From contig NC_054540.1 in the NCBI RefSeq assembly GCF_017654505.1, positions 36,663,054-36,727,053 on the forward strand: DNA of 64,000 nucleotides, read 5' to 3'. A model generated the notes under the pieces. That model saw nothing but the letters and a program-made list of their open reading frames with translations, searched no databases and was not told the DNA's origin. The DNA is from Polyodon spathula. Taxonomy: Eukaryota > Chordata > Actinopteri > Acipenseriformes > Polyodontidae. Every line of letters starts with the position of its first letter. The first letter of the stretch is position 1. This document shows, piece by piece, positions 35,540 to 47,520 of this stretch. The translations under genes and the position numbers were made by a program.

Positions 35540-37600
35540 TTTTAATTTCCATATTGGCGAACAGAACTTAAATAAATGGCTAATTCCATACCAGATAAAA
35601 TCTAATGTGTGCCACAAAAAAAGCAATAGTGGGCAACGTATTGCAAAAGTTTCTTTTTGTAACCACCTGTTTTACCAAGGCATAACAATTTCCTGAATTT
35701 AACATTGTTATGAGTCATTCCTTTATAGTTTTAATATACTAACAGGCTTGTTTTGTTTTTACAAAAACACCTTGCCTTGTGCTGGAGATAAAGTGAGTAA
35801 ATCTGTATCTATCAAGGCAATTTGTTGACTTGTCTAGCAATGCATACTGTACAATATGCATTTTTAATTTTGGGACTCATTAAAATGTCTTACATGATGC
35901 AATCAGTTCTTATTTATTTTTCTTATCAACACTGAAATAGTGGCTAGTTTTCCTTTAAATTTTTTTAGTTGCTTGGTCACCCCACGCAACCCCCATCTGT
36001 GAATGAATACCACACTTGTTCAGCTGCCCAAGGCTGGTCAGCCTGCCCATTGCCCTTGAGCTTCTTAAGAACTGTCTGGTAGTTGTTGTCTCTCTTTACT
36101 GAGCTAACAAACTACAGCGGGACTAGAAACAGCACTAATATGGGATCGGCAAGAGGTCGCGCTGAGATGCAGGTATGCAAAAGCATTTCAAAATGCACAC
36201 TTGTTGTTTGACTATTTTGTTTTATAAAAATGTCTTTCTGCTCTGTTTATTTCGTATAGCAGGTATCAAATTTTGCAGGAAGGTTAGAAATTCAAAACTT
36301 GCAGCAGGGTGCAATTATGTTCCCCAGTGGCCGGGTGTAATAAACTTTAATGTGTTAATCAAAAATCAATTAGAACAAAGTTGCAAGGAAACAGGGACCC
36401 GTAATGTACCTGGAGATCAGAGGACAGCGTTTACAAAGCAGTTCAAGCACCTAATTGTCAAAATTTCACTAAGACGAGTCTTATTTTAGTGGAACTGTTA
36501 TTTATATCATGGTGTGTTTGGCTGGGATGGTGTGATAAAGCCTCCTTGCTTGTCCAGATATTTTTCCCTTAAGAAGAATATTATATGCATTATTTGAAGG
36601 CAGTAACCTTTTAAATGCATAATGCAAAACATGTTTTTGTAGTGGTAGAAACGTGACCTTGAAGTTTCTAGGAGGTGATTCCACTTACCTTGAGCAGTTC
36701 TTCTCCTTCTTCTTGGTTCCTTTCATATCTATTTTATTTTGCATCTGCAATATACAGTATTTATGTTTTTTTCTTTCTTTCTGGAGTTACGACTGTTCCC
36801 TAATTTAAGTGTTTATAAGGAACCAGGTTACCCGATTCCTAGAAAGGGTTAATTATGCCGCTTTTGCCCCTAAAGCACTACGAACTAATGTGCGTGTTTG
36901 TGGATGTAGGTTGAAATAGTCAAGTTTGAAGGTCATTGTACATCATGGCCGGAGCAGGGGAGCAGGGAAGGGAATGCAAGCCAGCTGACCACATACATTT
37001 CTGTGTGTTCTGCTTTCATATTTTTTAAATGGTCAGTTTGAGAAATAAACTTTGTTCAACAGCTGACCCTGCTTTAGTACAAAGCTCACGTTACATACTG
37101 TTTTACATAATGGTAATGTTTGCTCTTAAATTACTGTGGCTGATTCTTTGGCTGAAGAGATATTATCAGCTCATCATCTAACCATGGAATCTTGTGCAAT
37201 TAAATCACTTAAACTCCTGATGATAAACAATGGAACAAAATCTACTGGGATGCAAGACGCAAGAGATGTGTTGACTCAAAACTTCATTTAGACACTGTAC
37301 GAGTTGACTGGCGAAAGATAAGATTGGCTTATTGGAGTTCACAAACACAACCTCTTTCAGATTTCACGGTAATCTTTTCACGTCCTTGTTTGCTTAATTC
37401 TTGCTCTTTTTGCTGCATTACAGCCCTTAATTAATTACAGTAAGTTTTCAGGGCATTTTGTTTATGGCACGTGTGCAAGACACAAACCTTAAGTGTATTT
37501 TTATTTGTTGCTGTTCTTGTTCTACATTTCCTAAACAACTGTTCATTTTAAGCTACTTTTTTACACAACAGTACCTACACGTTTGATCACAACTGTTGCA
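35540..37600. other. No gene seen
   Basis: AT-rich. A short ATG frame (MGSARGRAEMQ) ending at a GTATGC donor-like site at about 36139-36177 could be a first exon, but nothing else supports it. Confidence 0.45.
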
Positions 37601-37610
37601 AGAAACTGGG

Positions 37611-37672
37611 CTTCATGTATTCTGCTGCTGTTAATACACCTGATGAAGACACATTAGTGTCGAAACGTTTCG
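37611..37672 (+). ncRNA. Hammerhead-ribozyme-like motif
   Basis: CTGATGA (37640-37646), then A, then a perfect GACAC/GTGTC hairpin with an ATTA loop (37648-37661), then GAAAC (37662-37666). Upstream, TGTATT (about 37616-37621) pairs with AATACA (37633-37638) as stem I, placing a TTC-A cleavage-site-like step directly before it. This is the strand order of a type I hammerhead. Against a functional ribozyme: one extra A between CTGATGA and stem II, an A-C mismatch at the base of stem I, and a weak stem III. Hammerhead cores are known in Penelope-like retroelements, whose decayed ends are common in fish. Confidence 0.35.
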
Positions 37673-37865
37673 TTTTACCTGAGTACCCTATGTCAACCCT
37701 TAAGTCTCAGTGTTTCTCTTTCTTCAGCCCAAACTTTAAACTACCAGAAGGTATGTTTTTTGGAGTTTCTTTATAGCAGGTGAATTTGTATTGTTAATAA
37801 GAAACCCCCACAAGATTGCTGCCAGTAAATGTGTTACTATTATTATTATTATTATTATTATATTA

Positions 37866-37910
<45 letters not shown>

Positions 37911-40900
37911 ACTTTTAACAGGCAGTCTCCTGACATTTCGGTATCCTAACAAGCTTTTTTCAAGGGGGCATCTGTTTGCTATTAGAATGAATGGCCAATT
38001 CAGTTACTATATAATTGAAGAACTGTAATGTATTGTAGAGTAACACAAAAACCGCCTGTGTTCTCCATCTACATATCATCATGCGAGTGCAGGGGATTTC
38101 TGTATAGAACACAATGCACAATGCTGGATTGAATAGAGCGCTAACGGGTACTATGACACCATGTAAGACTTTATGAACTTTGCTATATTTCTTTATATGA
38201 AGTACAGACACACACAGCGCAAGTAGTTGTTTGTAGCGCCTGCAGGAATTGTATTTCCCCAATTCAATTTTTATAACTTGGAGCTGCAGTATTTGCCCTA
38301 ATGGAAAATAATAGATGATGTGTTACTCAGCAGCAAAACAACTTTATGGAAAGAAAGTGATTCTCATTTTGTAAAATCTGTTTTGGTTTCTGAGCTGTAA
38401 CCCCCAGCTCATGTATAGACTAGTACTTTTAATATTTGCATACCCTGATGTAAAAAATAAAACAAAAAAAAGGAAGAGCCAGAGATAATATATCTATTTG
38501 TATCACTGCAGCCAAAACTGGGGAACTGCGTAGTAGGACCTGTTTCTCCTTGCTAGAGAGGATCCTGCTGCCCAGGGGCCTGGTGAGCTCAGGCGGACAC
38601 TTACAGGGCAGGCCTTTGTCCTCCAAAGGCTGGTAGCTCTCTTGCATCCACTGTAAAGCTCCTGGGTGCAGAGAGGACATTGGCTTAGTTCTCGAGAATT
38701 ACTGTGGTGAGGGAACGTATTTGGACATACATTTTGGAGAAAATCGTGGCTAAAGTAATAGGCCACTCTAAATTTAGAAAATAAATAAATACAATACTAT
38801 ACTGCAAAATGGCATCTTGACTCATTAGGATCAATATTGGTGCTTTACAGCATCACAGCAAATAACAGCATCCAAAAATTCTGCTGAATTATCAGTTTGT
38901 AAAGGGAACCAGTCAGAATTAACTAACAACTTCTGGAAAGGATCTTTCAGAAGAAGTCTGTCTGTCTGACTGCGCACCAAGCTTAAGAAGAAGTACACAA
39001 CTTAAAATAGGCGTTTAAAAATACAATCCTGAATGAATGTTCTGGTTTTAGATTATCTGGTCATTTCAGTTCCGGAGAGATTATACTGAGATATGGTGGT
39101 AATCAGGTTTTGTTCTGGAATATGCCAACAAGATTTATAAGCCACGTTCTAAATATAATTTTACTTTCTGTGGTTTATTTCAGTGCTCCAGGATTTTACT
39201 GTTTCTAGGACCTGATATTGACAGGTCAGGAAATTAACTGACCTTTGTGACAGTTGACTGCAGTATGGTATTTTAAGCTATGTAATAAAAGTTGTACATG
39301 TTTGCAGTGTTTTTGTACAGTAAGACCACCTATGTTGGTGGTCCACTCGTCTATAGAGATGATTCTGATAAAGCCCTCTGTGTATACAGTGCAGCTGTTG
39401 CCTGTTTTACCTGATTCAATTTGACAAGCTTTAATAGATAATAGTTGTCAGTGCATAAATATTACAGCCCTTATTTTGAAATAGAAAGACAGTAACATTG
39501 CCGCTATTGGGAGTCACTTCAGCCAAGTTAGATTAAAGGATGGAGATAAACTACCTTGACTACCTTTACAAGGAAATCTAGGGTACTGACACACTTCAGC
39601 CTGTGACATACTTCTAGTGTAAGAGGTTCGATTTCTTCTTAAAAATAATTAATCTTCTTCAGGTAAAGTTAATCAAAAATTGTTTATTCAGGAATCAAAA
39701 TGTAAACGGGAACAAATCAAAGAACACAGCATACTGTAGACCTCAGGAGGTGTAGTGTCTGAGCTGGCATCAGTGTAGATGTTAGTTTCTGAGCCCAGCT
39801 TTCACGGCATCAGAGATGTTAGTTTCTGAGTCAGCACCAAATTTGGTCTTATTTCTCTAGCATGATTCATGGTATGAGACAAAACAAATTGGTGTTTCTT
39901 CTTCACTATATCACTGTCAGCAGAAACCCAGATAACAAGAACAATTTAAGAACAATGCTATTAGTTTTGTTCTGTTCTCACAGACAGCACAGTGCTATAC
40001 CCACGCATCACAAGGTTGAACAACAAGACTGGTGATTGCAAATGGCTGATGTGCACCAGCTATGTACAGCTTACTTTTAAGAGTTCATTAACCCTGCGTT
40101 GATTCAGAGCTTACATTAAACACAAGAAAATCACACAAAGATTACTATAGTTTCAATGATTTCTTTACCATTTAAATGGGAATCATAAGTAAGAGTAGAA
40201 TAACTGAAAAAACAAAGGCTGATGAAACAATAAGGGCTTGTGCAATTTAACTGGAACAGTGTGTGCACTGCTCCACACAAGGTGCGTGGTTATTAGAACA
40301 AACCTACGTGTTCCATTTGTATAGTGTGTTATTATGTGTTCTGTGACACTTACCTAAAGTTAGAGCATGTCACTTTTAACAAAAGTAAATGGTTTGTATA
40401 CATGCTCAAAACAGCTCATTAAGCAGAAACAATTTATACGAAAACAAAAGTGTTATCTGTCCCGAGGTCACAGCTGCAATCACTTCCTACAAGGCCAGGG
40501 CAATACATAGGCAAAAATCCTTACACTAGGTTCTGTCTGAACTTGTGATATCTCTGTAGATTCCACACCCAGTCCATCCAGCCTTCTATCCTGATCCCTC
40601 ACCTAGGTGCTCTGTCCCACTCCAAAGCAAAACTGTCTTAGAAATTCTCTCATGCTCCTGTCAGCTCTGGTCTTCAGTAGGTTTCCAAGGCAGTTGAAAC
40701 ATTCTGAAACAGCCTGTGAAAACTTTCTGAACCCCCCTTGACTCACGTGGTGACCCCTGGGTGCCCTCCTCATGGGACTCATGTAGCACCTGTGTGTGCG
40801 GGTGAGCTCTCCCGGTAAGGTAGGTTATACAGGAGCTGTCACTAGCAGCAGTGTGACTGGAGCCGATTCATTTGACTATAACCATCCCAGGATTTTATAA

Positions 40901-41343
40901 CCCATTTATTAGCTGATTAGAATGACTCTGCATTCTGTACCACCGTGAAAGAGCCGGGACCTGAGGTCTGTCTTCAATAGGATTTCACAATATGCTATAA
41001 ATAAATAATACTAATAATACATAAATAATAATATACAGGCACTGGAGACCAGTCTTAGAGACACTCCTTTATAGTATTGAATATCAGTCATTTTGAAAGC
41101 AAATAATATTGTGTAGCGATCCTGGGCCAGGTAGCCCCTACATGAGCTTTATGTCTAATTTTACCAGTGATGATTATACACTCCTTGTAGATTGTTTCCA
41201 CACAGGAAGCGACTAGATACCAGGAAGAAAGTTTTTTTTTTTTTTTTTTAATCTACAACATTCTACTTTAGAAACAAAACATCTTTGACTCAAGAAAAGG
41301 GGCAAGGGGAAGGCATTGCTAATGTTGCTGATGCTATTATGAG
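37673..41343. other. No confident gene; microsatellites and one candidate exon
   Basis: (TTA)n at about 37838-37880 is followed by (TTTA)n to about 37908. A candidate minus-strand exon at 38507-38661 is listed separately. The rest is AT-rich with no recognisable coding sequence. Confidence 0.5.
38507..38661 (-). other. Candidate exon, unrecognised protein
   Basis: On the minus strand a CCTCTCTGCACCCAG acceptor-like sequence precedes GAGCTTTACAG, and a GTGATA donor-like site follows about 155 bp later. The frame ALQWMQESYQPLEDKGLPCK, then PPELTRPLGSRILSSKEKQV, is open throughout and looks protein-like. I do not recognise the family. A second frame is also open here, which lowers confidence. 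Confidence 0.3.
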
Positions 41344-42350
41344 GTAACACATAAGACCATAAGAAAGTTTACAAACGAGACGAAGCCATTCCTTGTTGGC
41401 CTTTTTTATAGCTTCCCCACATTGTCTAGATGAAGACATTTCTGAGTCAACATAAACTCCTAGATCTTTTTCATAGATTCCTTCTTCAATATCAGTGTCT
41501 CCTATATGGTATTTATAATGGACATTTATATCGACTGTGTGCATTTTTTATTGACAGTTCCATGATCTTAGTTAGCCATTTGTAAATATCTTCTTTGATT
41601 TCTTTGAGTACTATTGGGAGGATCTAATCTGGCCGAGGGGATTTGTTTATTTTAAGAGCTCCTAGTCCCTACCTCTGTTATGCTAAAGTTATTTAAAACT
41701 GGAACAGGTTGACATGTGAGGAATGTTGTCCATATCCCCCTTAGTAAAAACTTGTGAAAAGTAATCATTTAATATATTTGCATTTTTTTTTCTCTTCATC
41801 TTAGACATTTTAGTTCCTCCTTGAATATTCTTTTGCTGTTATAATATTGGAAAAAAAAAATTGGAATTGGTTTTAGCCTCCATGGCAATACTCATTTCTA
41901 TCTCTCTCTTGGCCTTTGTAACTTTTTTTTTGACTTGGCTTGCAGTTTCAAATACTCTTTCTGTGTACTTTATTGTTGGTCCCTTTAAACCTTCTGTAAA
42001 GTGTCATTCTCTAAACCTGTTTTAATTAATTGATCTGTTAAACCATTTTGGCCATTTTGTTTTAGATTTTGATTTGTCTGCTTTTGCGATGTATGCTATT
42101 TGCCTCTAGTACTGTATTTTTTAAAAATAGCCATCCTTTCTCTGTGGATGTTTTCTGTTTCATTCCTTCAGTTTGCCTTTTTAAAATTGTAAACCTTAGT
42201 TTTAGTTGTTACTTTCCGGGTTTTAAAAAGCACTGTCGTGCTCCCCACTGGGTTTTCCCGTTTTATATGGGGCAAGTTGAAATCCCCCATTAGTATGGCT
42301 TCTCCTTTGCTACATGCATTTCTAATGTCATTGTGTAACAGATTATTTTA
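41344..42350 (-). mobile_element. CR1-like LINE, copy 3, decayed
   Basis: Minus-strand relic of the same LINE family. A piece of the 3' end (about 41351-41393) is joined by deletion to HVDINVHYKYHIGDTDIEEG and YVDSEMSSSRQCGEAIKKAN (about 41400-41545). Upstream reverse-transcriptase and inter-domain pieces continue to about 42350 with many indels. The central catalytic region (DFQKAF to FADD) is deleted. It is older than copies 1 and 2. Confidence 0.8.
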
Positions 42351-44690
42351 TTATGAATTTGGAGGTCCCAGTTACAGATTTTGATAACAAGATAACAGGG
42401 TTTCCCCAAAACCCATTCACTAACTACTAATAGCGTATTCATTTGCGATAGACACATCGCCTATAAATTCTGTTCCCTGTCTGTTTGTAGGAGTCTCACT
42501 CACAGTCTGCATTATAGGGACTGCGTTCAACCTCTCAAAGGGTAGTTTGTTAGTTAGGTACAGGCCTTTTCCATGGATTATTTGACAAAGCGTTGAAGCA
42601 GGGTGGTTACCATTTGAAGACCCCTCAGAAATTGTTGGCAAATGCATTAAGATACAGAAATGGCAACAGTGCACGACTTGTACTGCAGAACTGGGGATCC
42701 CAAAGTTTCTTGGCAAGGCATGCTGATCTATTTGCTCTAAAAGTTTATGGCAAGCATGTTGTAAACATTGTAGAAGGTCTGGGGTTAAAGATTTTGTACT
42801 TAAATAGATAACAGCTTTTGATGCTGGCTTCATTTCTTCTGAAGATGACATCACCATTTTGGCTCTGATTTCCTTCCTGACGCTTTCCTCAGTGTTGAAG
42901 TCCATGCCACACATAGCTGGTCTACAGGAGAAGACGTCAGGGAGTCTATCTATTTGCTCTTGAGAGTTGTGTTATTTTTAGCTTTTTGAGGTTTTTACAT
43001 TTTTCTATAGAAATTATTTCCATTGCTGTAATTTTTTAAAGGATTGCATAGCATCCTCACTACTGTTTCACATGCAATACCCTTTTACTCAATAGGACAG
43101 TTTTAACGGCAGGCATTAATACATTAGTGAGAGCATCTTTGGACTAGACTTGCTACCATTCGCCTTCACACTAGAAGAAAATGTGGCAATGTGCTCACCT
43201 AACTCCCAAATAGTAGTTGCAATACCACAAAAATTACTGGGGGAGTAATACCAGTTTCTTTAAACAGGGTTGAGATCAATTCCCGTTTTTCAATTCCAAT
43301 TCCCATTCCTATTTCTTTTTAATCAATTCTAACACACCATTGAACAAATTTGCAGTTAGTGCTCGTTCCAAAAGTGCACTGCAAAAAAAGTGTGCGACTT
43401 AAGTGTCATTACACTTTGGTAAGCAGGGTAAAGTGTGCGCTAATTGGCCTAATTAGTCCCATAGCAACAAACTCGACAGTAGTGCAAAATGCTTCACGAT
43501 AGACTTTCATGAAATATCACGATACCTCCTCCACTTCCCCTACATAAAAGAACGCTCTTCTTTGGAAATTTTCTTTCCACCCTGTTGTCCTTCTCTGTAG
43601 GGTAAGATTTTCCTTATCCCAATCTTACCAATACAAATCAGTTAAATATCCATCCATCCATTATTATCAAGCCGCTTCTCCTGGTGAGGGTCGTGGCTAA
43701 ATTATATATAAATTGTATAGAGAGATGTTGATTTATATCAATACAATGATGTCAGCAGTTTATAACATTATTTATTCATTTCTGTGTATTATGAATAGGG
43801 CTGAGATTCAATCATGGTGGTTGCGGGTTTCACGGATTCCGTGTCTTTTGCTAGTGTCCTCGATTTTTGCTGATGAGCGTAACTTGCGGGGATGTTAGTA
43901 AATTGTGTTCAATCTGTATGTGATTTTATTGGAAAGTGTTTCTCATTAACATTAAATTTCACATTTAAAAAAATGCATTTATCGTTTGTAAATTATAATA
44001 AATAATTACATATTTTGAACTCGCTCCAACACCATACTTGCTGTCCTTTTTTAATTTTTTTGGAGAAGACAAAAATTATTCGATTAAATACTTCTTGAAA
44101 GTTATGTTAACAGTTCATAAATTCAGTGTGTCTGCATGTGTGCTTGCGTGTGTGTGTGTGTGTATTATACTAACTGCCAGCATTTGCCGTGGGACATACA
44201 TTAAACAGTTTCCTCTTTTTAATTTAAATTATTGTTCTACTTGTGTTTTAATTGTTGTATGGTTGCACTTAATTTAATGTACATGTCTCTTGTCAGTCCC
44301 ACACCCTCTTTGTGTCACGCTTGTGTGTATTTCTCGCACTGAGTGCGTTACGCTTGCTGTCTCTCTTACCCTTTCGTTTGCGTCTTTATTCTCTGCTTAG
44401 TTCAGCGCTTATAAATGCTACTGTTAGTTGTCACTGTTGCAGAGCAAATAAAAAAAAGCAACAAATTGACATTTAATTTGCTCGTCTCGTCCTTCTTTGC
44501 TGAATCTGTGCGCACCAACGCCGCAATATGCTTTTATTAAAGACAGTTATTTTATTTTATTTTTTATCCGTGACTTTATTCTCCCTCTGTCATTTTCTCT
44601 GTGATTTTGAACGCATTGACCAATGCTGCGCCGTGATTTACATTCAAATTTTCCGAGATAAACTACTAGCCCTAATTATGAACGATGCAT
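42351..44690. other. No confident gene; one 165-codon frame of unknown nature
   Basis: The minus-strand frame at 42420-42914 begins MCGMDFNTEESVRKEIRAKM. It shows no domain I recognise. A short CCATCCATCCATTATTATCA repeat fragment of the type found at fish LINE ends lies at about 43648-43700. A TG tract is near 44150. Confidence 0.4.
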
Positions 44691-44696
44691 GAGAAC

Positions 44697-44834
44697 GGTT
44701 CCCTGAAAGAGAAAATAACCATCAAGGTATGGGATAATGCAGTCTGACTCTCTTCCTCTTTTCCTCTTCAGGCCGTGAAGGCTTCCGGAGTGACCTCGCG
44801 GCTTGATGGTTATTTTCTCTTTCAGGGAACCGGG
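44697..44834. repeat. Perfect ~31-bp inverted repeat at the DIRS copy C terminus
   Basis: 44698-44727 and 44803-44832 are exact reverse complements (GGTTCCCTGAAAGAGAAAAT.. on the plus strand), with a loop of about 75 bp. The match extends by about one base pair outward. The stem shares CATACCTTGATGGTTATTTT with the terminal inverted repeat at 47085-47104 but ends in TCTCTTTCAGGG instead of CGACTTGAAAGG. Confidence 0.9.
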
Positions 44835-45033
44835 GTTGCATCCGCAACCTATCGTTCCCTTCCCTTTCAAGTCGAAAATAACCATCAAGGTATGGGAACA
44901 GTGTACCCAAGCCGTCGCGAGGGAGGATTCCCGGCACTAGGACAGACTTAGGTCATAACGCAACTGCGTAGGCAATACATCTAGGCACATGCGGAGCTGC
45001 GCCTCAGCGTCAATGCTCGCAATGACACCTGTC

Positions 45034-45960
45034 CTAAGGTGGAATAGTGAACACCATATTGACATCCTGAGGTGCCATAGAGTGTAGTACAGATGCTCCA
45101 AATAGTGGAGCAGAGAAATCCAGTACGTTTAACCAGTAAAACCTCATAAAAGTATGTGGTGTAGCCCAACTGGCTTCCGTGCAAATGTCAGACATCGGCA
45201 CCGCTCTAAAGAGGGCCCAGGATGTCGCCATACCCCTAGTGGAATGCGCCTTCAACTGCCCTGGTGGTGGAAATCCTGCAGATTCATAAGTTAATTTAAT
45301 AGCATCCACTATCCAATGGGAAAGGCGTTGTTTAGACAACAGTAGTGTGGAGAGGCTCGAATGGTGCCTTGGTAAGGGCTTCTAGCACCTCGTCAAGGTT
45401 CCATGATGGTAAACTGGTCGTTCTTGGAGGTCGTAAATGTCTTGCACCCTTGAGAAACTGCGATGCCAGAAAATGGCAACCTGGTGATAACCAGTCAATG
45501 CATACATGGCAAGCTGATATCGTGGCTAAATACACTTTAAGTGTGGAGGGAGACTTCCCTTCATCTAACAGTTTCTGTAGAAACTGTAAAATCACTGCCA
45601 TAGGACAAGATATTGGGTCATGGCCCCCCACCAGACACCAATCTTGGAACAACTGCCACTTGTACGTGTACTGTGACCTAGTAGAGGGCGGTCTAGCACT
45701 CTGAATGGTCAAAATCACCGCCGTCGAGAGCCCTAAGGCTGACAGGCGCTCTCGTTTAGGGGCCAAGCCCATAGCTGCATGTGCTTGGAGTTCAGATGCC
45801 AAAGCCGTCCTTGGGCCTGGGATAATAGGTCTGCTTGCAGGGGAAGCTCCCCCTGTTGACCATGCAGCAACTGCACCAAGCTCGGAAACCATATCCTCCG
45901 AGGCCACCGAGGAGAGACCACGATCACTGTTGCTTGCTCTACCCTGACCTTCTCTAAGAA
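45034..45960 (-). pseudogene. DIRS copy C tyrosine recombinase, deleted in the middle
   Basis: The N-terminal part lies at the end of the 45332-46813 frame: STRSQYTYKWQLFQDWCLVG, GKSPSTLKVYLATISACHVC, then NLDEVLEALTKAPFEP. The middle region with the first catalytic Arg neighbourhood (ELDAFHLPPF-type in copy B) is deleted near 45335. The C-terminal part (45034-45339) has LSHWIVDAIKLTYESAGFPP, the HSTRG box at about 45232-45249, and WATPHTFMRFYWLNV with the nucleophilic Tyr near 45136. The two parts are in different frames, so the enzyme is inactive. Confidence 0.82.
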
Positions 45961-46059
45961 GGCGGGGAGCATTGGAATTGGTGGAAACGCATATAGGAGC
46001 CCTGGCAGCCATTCGTGAGCCAGTGCATCGACTCCTAGGGGGCTGTCGGGGTCCCTCAC

Positions 46060-46890
46060 CGAGAACCATAGGGGGCTCTGCGTGGTCTCTCGCGAAGTGA
46101 AGAGATCTACTTAGGCTATGCCGAACCATTTCCAAATGAGCTCTACCATCTGAGGGTGGAGACGCCATTCCCCTGCAAGAGGGCCTCCTCTGGATAGGAG
46201 ATCCACTGCATAATTGACTCTGCCCGGTAGGTGAACCGCTTGCAGAGAGGTCAAACGCGGCTGTGCCCATAGCAACAGCTGTGCTATCATCCAGTGAAGG
46301 CGAGGGGACCGTAGGCCGCCCTGGCGGTTGATATACGCCACAACCGTGGTGTTGTCTGACCGCACCAACACATGCTTGTTTAGAAGCACTGGCAAGAAAT
46401 GCCGAAGGGCGAGGTCCACTGCTCTGAGTTCCAGAGCATTGATGTGGGCTGACCTCCAGGGTCCTGACCACACTCCGCGGTTCCCTGAGCCGTTCCAGAC
46501 TGCTCCGCAACCTAGGTTGGAAGCGTCGGTTGTGACAACCTCCCTTCGGAACATGGGGCCCAAGTGCAAGCCCTGGCGGACATTCGATGGAACTTTCCAC
46601 CAGTGCAGTGCCTTCCAGCAGGTCCAGGATACCGTCAGCCTGCGGTGTTTGTCTCTTCGCGGATGCAACGCGAAGGCATTGAACCAGGCCTCTAGAGGTC
46701 TCTGGTGTAATAAGCCCAAGGGAAGGGCTTGCGAGGTGGCAGCCATCAACCCCAGCATGCGCTGACACAGCTCCATGCTGACTGTTTCTCTCAACCTGAA
46801 TAGGGAGAGACACCGCTCCAGGGAGGCAACTCTTTTTGTCGACAGGGTCGCTTCTATGGACACTGGGTACTGTACTGTCAAGTACAATCG
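46060..46890 (-). pseudogene. DIRS copy C RNase H domain
   Basis: An open frame of 258 codons (46111-46887) carries the post-RT segment (RMLGLMAATSQALPLGLLHQ) and RNase H. Metal-binding acidic residues are visible in REVVTTDASNLGCGAVWNGS, INALELRAVDLAL and VRSDNTTVVAYINRQGG, ending at HLPGRVNYAVDLLSRGG. It has no in-frame stop, so the domain is preserved although the reverse transcriptase that should precede it is deleted. In the element it degrades the RNA strand during reverse transcription. Confidence 0.85.
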
Positions 46891-47081
46891 GTGAAAGTAA
46901 ATCTCTGAGAGAACTTACCAGCTCAATGTCCTACAAAGGCTGAAGGCAAAAGAGGAAGAGAGTCTCCGCGTGCTACGTATAGTAAGCTCCCAGGGGGGCG
47001 GGCTTACACGTCAGCTTGCGCAGAGGCCTATTAGCAGCTTTGCTATAAAGCTCAGCCAATCCTACTGCCTGAAGGCAATAT

Positions 47082-47119
47082 CCCATACCTTGATGGTTAT
47101 TTTCGACTTGAAAGGGAAC
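47082..47119. repeat. DIRS copy C terminal inverted repeat, outer copy
   Basis: CCCATACCTTGATGGTTATT and following bases to AAAGGGAAC are the reverse complement of 44859-44896. Confidence 0.85.
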
Positions 47120-47189
47120 TACTAGATCATTATTACCAGCACTATTATCATAATAATAATACTACGAATAATGTAGCTTTTTTTCCCCC

Positions 47190-47520
47190 GCAGGATGTTT
47201 CAAGCTTCCACCCCTTCTGAAAGCACGCAACCCCAGGTCCGCTGGACAGATGAGGAAACTCGTTCCCTCCTCCAAATTATTGCGGACCTGGGGATTATGG
47301 ATGAACTGGATCGACCTCGCCAAAGAAATGCCACCATTTTCACCAGTATTAGCGTGCTCTGGCTGAACGTGGTATAAACAGAATGCTCCTGCAGGTACGA
47401 GATAAATTCAAGAAACTGAAATATCTGTGCCTGCAGGAGAGAAAACTCCTGCAGTCCTCCGGTCAAAGCTCGAGGTCCCAATTTCAGTTCTGGGAGGAAA
47501 TGCACTGGTTAATGGGTGAG
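47190..47520 (+). pseudogene. Myb/SANT-like DNA-binding domain exon relic
   Basis: TTTTTTTCCCCCGCAG, an acceptor-like sequence, precedes ATGTTTCAAGC. The frame reads VRWTDEETRSLLQIIADLGI, then DELDRPRQRNATIFTSISVL, the WT-E-T-LL pattern of Myb/SANT-like domains found in Harbinger-type transposon second proteins and their host derivatives. A small insertion near 47352 (the extra CTCTG in GTGCTCTGGCTGAA) shifts the frame. After it the match resumes as AERGINRMLLQVRDKFKKLK and ends FWEEMHWLMG at a GTGAGA donor-like site (about 47515). A broken exon is more likely than a working gene. Confidence 0.6.

Larger units (their letters stand above)
44698..47119 (-). mobile_element. DIRS-type retrotransposon, copy C, internally deleted
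   Basis: On the minus strand, from 47119 down: terminal inverted repeat GTTCCCTTTCAAGTCGAAAA, leader, RNase H, spacer, tyrosine recombinase, the same terminal sequence in inverted orientation (44859-44896), then a further block with a perfect inverted repeat (44698-44832). gag and reverse transcriptase are absent: the leader joins the RNase H region directly near 46890. The inverted termini plus an internal complementary-type region are the DIRS hallmark used to circularise the DNA intermediate. Confidence 0.85.

Noticed and set aside
42420..42914. 164-codon minus-strand frame as a gene
   Set aside because: No recognised domain, and it follows immediately on LINE relic sequence; kept only as an unexplained frame.
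46328..46765. Plus-strand 145-codon frame
   Set aside because: Antisense shadow of the DIRS copy C RNase H domain.
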